Below are positions 63,673-64,000 of a stretch of 64,000 nt of DNA, piece after piece; positions within the stretch are counted from its first letter, which is position 1, and each line of letters starts with the position of its first letter. The stretch spans positions 29,717,890 to 29,781,889 of the forward strand of contig OY829328.1 of the NCBI GenBank assembly GCA_963691655.1. The letters run 5' to 3'. A program made the position numbers and the translations under genes. This DNA comes from Toxonevra muliebris. Taxonomy: Eukaryota > Arthropoda > Insecta > Diptera > Pallopteridae. The notes beneath the pieces were generated by a model. The model worked only from the letters and a program-made list of their open reading frames with translations. It did no database searches and had not been told where the DNA came from.

Positions 63673-64000
63673 TTATAAAGCTCTGAATCTTTTAATTCTA
63701 ATGTAAATATGTTCAGTAATCGAGGATATAATAGCAAGTACTACCCCGATACCATACATCCACCATATCCAGTAGAAATCCGAAATGGTCAAACCTCTGA
63801 AATTCTCCAATTTCTGCTCTCTAACATTTGAAATTCTGCCTGCTTTCACCATATCTCCATAAGCCATATGCCGCCAATAAGTGAATAGGCCCGATTCATG
63901 TAATTGTTGAACCAAATAGTTAAGCGCATCACGATAAATTGAATGCTCATGCAGTGGTATGCTCAAATACAGGGACTTGGTAAAGAACAAATGCTCGGAT
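63673..64000 (-). CDS. Divergent ionotropic receptor (IR), C-terminal part, cut by window end
   Basis: The minus-strand frame is open to the last base of the window, so the gene continues beyond 64000. The 109 codons visible hold the end of S2 (SIPLHEHSIYRDAL, then SGLFTYWRHMAYGDMVKAGR) and TM3 (DFYWIWWMYGIGVVLAIIS). These are the usual C-terminal landmarks of the family, followed by a short basic tail. The apparent first Met is a TTG codon and not a start. Subgroup cannot be decided, but the tail resembles those of the 497 and 60401 genes (DFYWIW). Confidence 0.88.
   Translation of the reverse strand, partial: SEHLFFTKSLYLSIPLHEHSIYRDALNYLVQQLHESGLFTYWRHMAYGDMVKAGRISNVREQKLENFRGLTISDFYWIWWMYGIGVVLAIISSITEHIYIRIKRFRAL

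Noticed and set aside
1..64000. CRISPR arrays, bacterial operons, rRNA genes
   Set aside because: None seen; the sequence is eukaryotic and no regularly spaced short repeats or rRNA landmarks occur.

Overview
The window is AT-rich nuclear DNA of an insect, most likely a higher (brachyceran) fly. The genes are single-exon divergent ionotropic receptors. The surrounding repeats are dipteran in character: a copia element with an initiator-Met-tRNA-type primer site, mariner/Tc1 remnants, an I/LOA-type LINE, Helitron-, hAT- and piggyBac-like elements, and a tRNA-derived SINE. A tephritid-like fly is a guess, not shown by the sequence.

Cellular genes. All recognisable host genes belong to one family: divergent ionotropic chemoreceptors (IRs) of the intronless type, which I place near the Drosophila Ir20a clade (Ir52/Ir56/Ir94). 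There are six intact genes (497-2356 -, 13490-15316 -, 20863-22719 +, 30852-32744 +, 35142-37025 -, 52541-54382 - , with a seventh at 60401-62314 -, so seven in all). There is also one gene broken by a single in-frame TAG (40684-42558 -), one cut by the window end (63673-64000 -), and one small antisense remnant (about 20198-20405 -). Subgroups by eye: {20.9k, 30.9k, 35-37k}, with the first two a recent segmental duplication; {40.7-42.6k, 52.5-54.4k}; {0.5-2.4k, 60.4-62.3k}; and 13.5-15.3k alone. The 30.9k and 35-37k genes converge. The 20.9k and 30.9k genes are inverted relative to all the others. The three-member subgroup shares a TATA box and a TCAGTT initiator exactly 34 nt apart, which also decides the start of the 35-37k gene.

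Mobile DNA fills much of the rest. From left to right: a piggyBac-like element bounded by TTAA (4441-6382) with a SINE inside it; a MITE with about 70-bp inverted repeats (8822-9107); a Tigger/pogo-like element (10162-10820); an inverted-repeat unit beside a decayed Tc1 transposase with a possible 60-nt intron (18022-19429); a hAT element with perfect 8-bp target duplication (23054-24089); a broken mariner (25351-26203); a LINE scrap (26396-26697); a copia element with near-identical LTRs and a 5-bp duplication but no integrase (27113-30103); a SINE with a 12-bp duplication (37486-37797); a mariner-family remnant (38400-39060); an apparently full-length LINE with two intact ORFs and a 16-bp duplication (44074-50175), itself inside an older inverted-repeat element (43064-50416); a LINE RNase H remnant split by a 283-bp hAT MITE (55727-56534); and a Helitron-like element (56852-58497).

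How it fits together: this is a gene-family nursery where IR genes were duplicated, inverted and in part lost among transposon insertions. The point most worth following is the IR whose only defect is one TAG codon, because fly IR genes with such stops can still be translated by readthrough.
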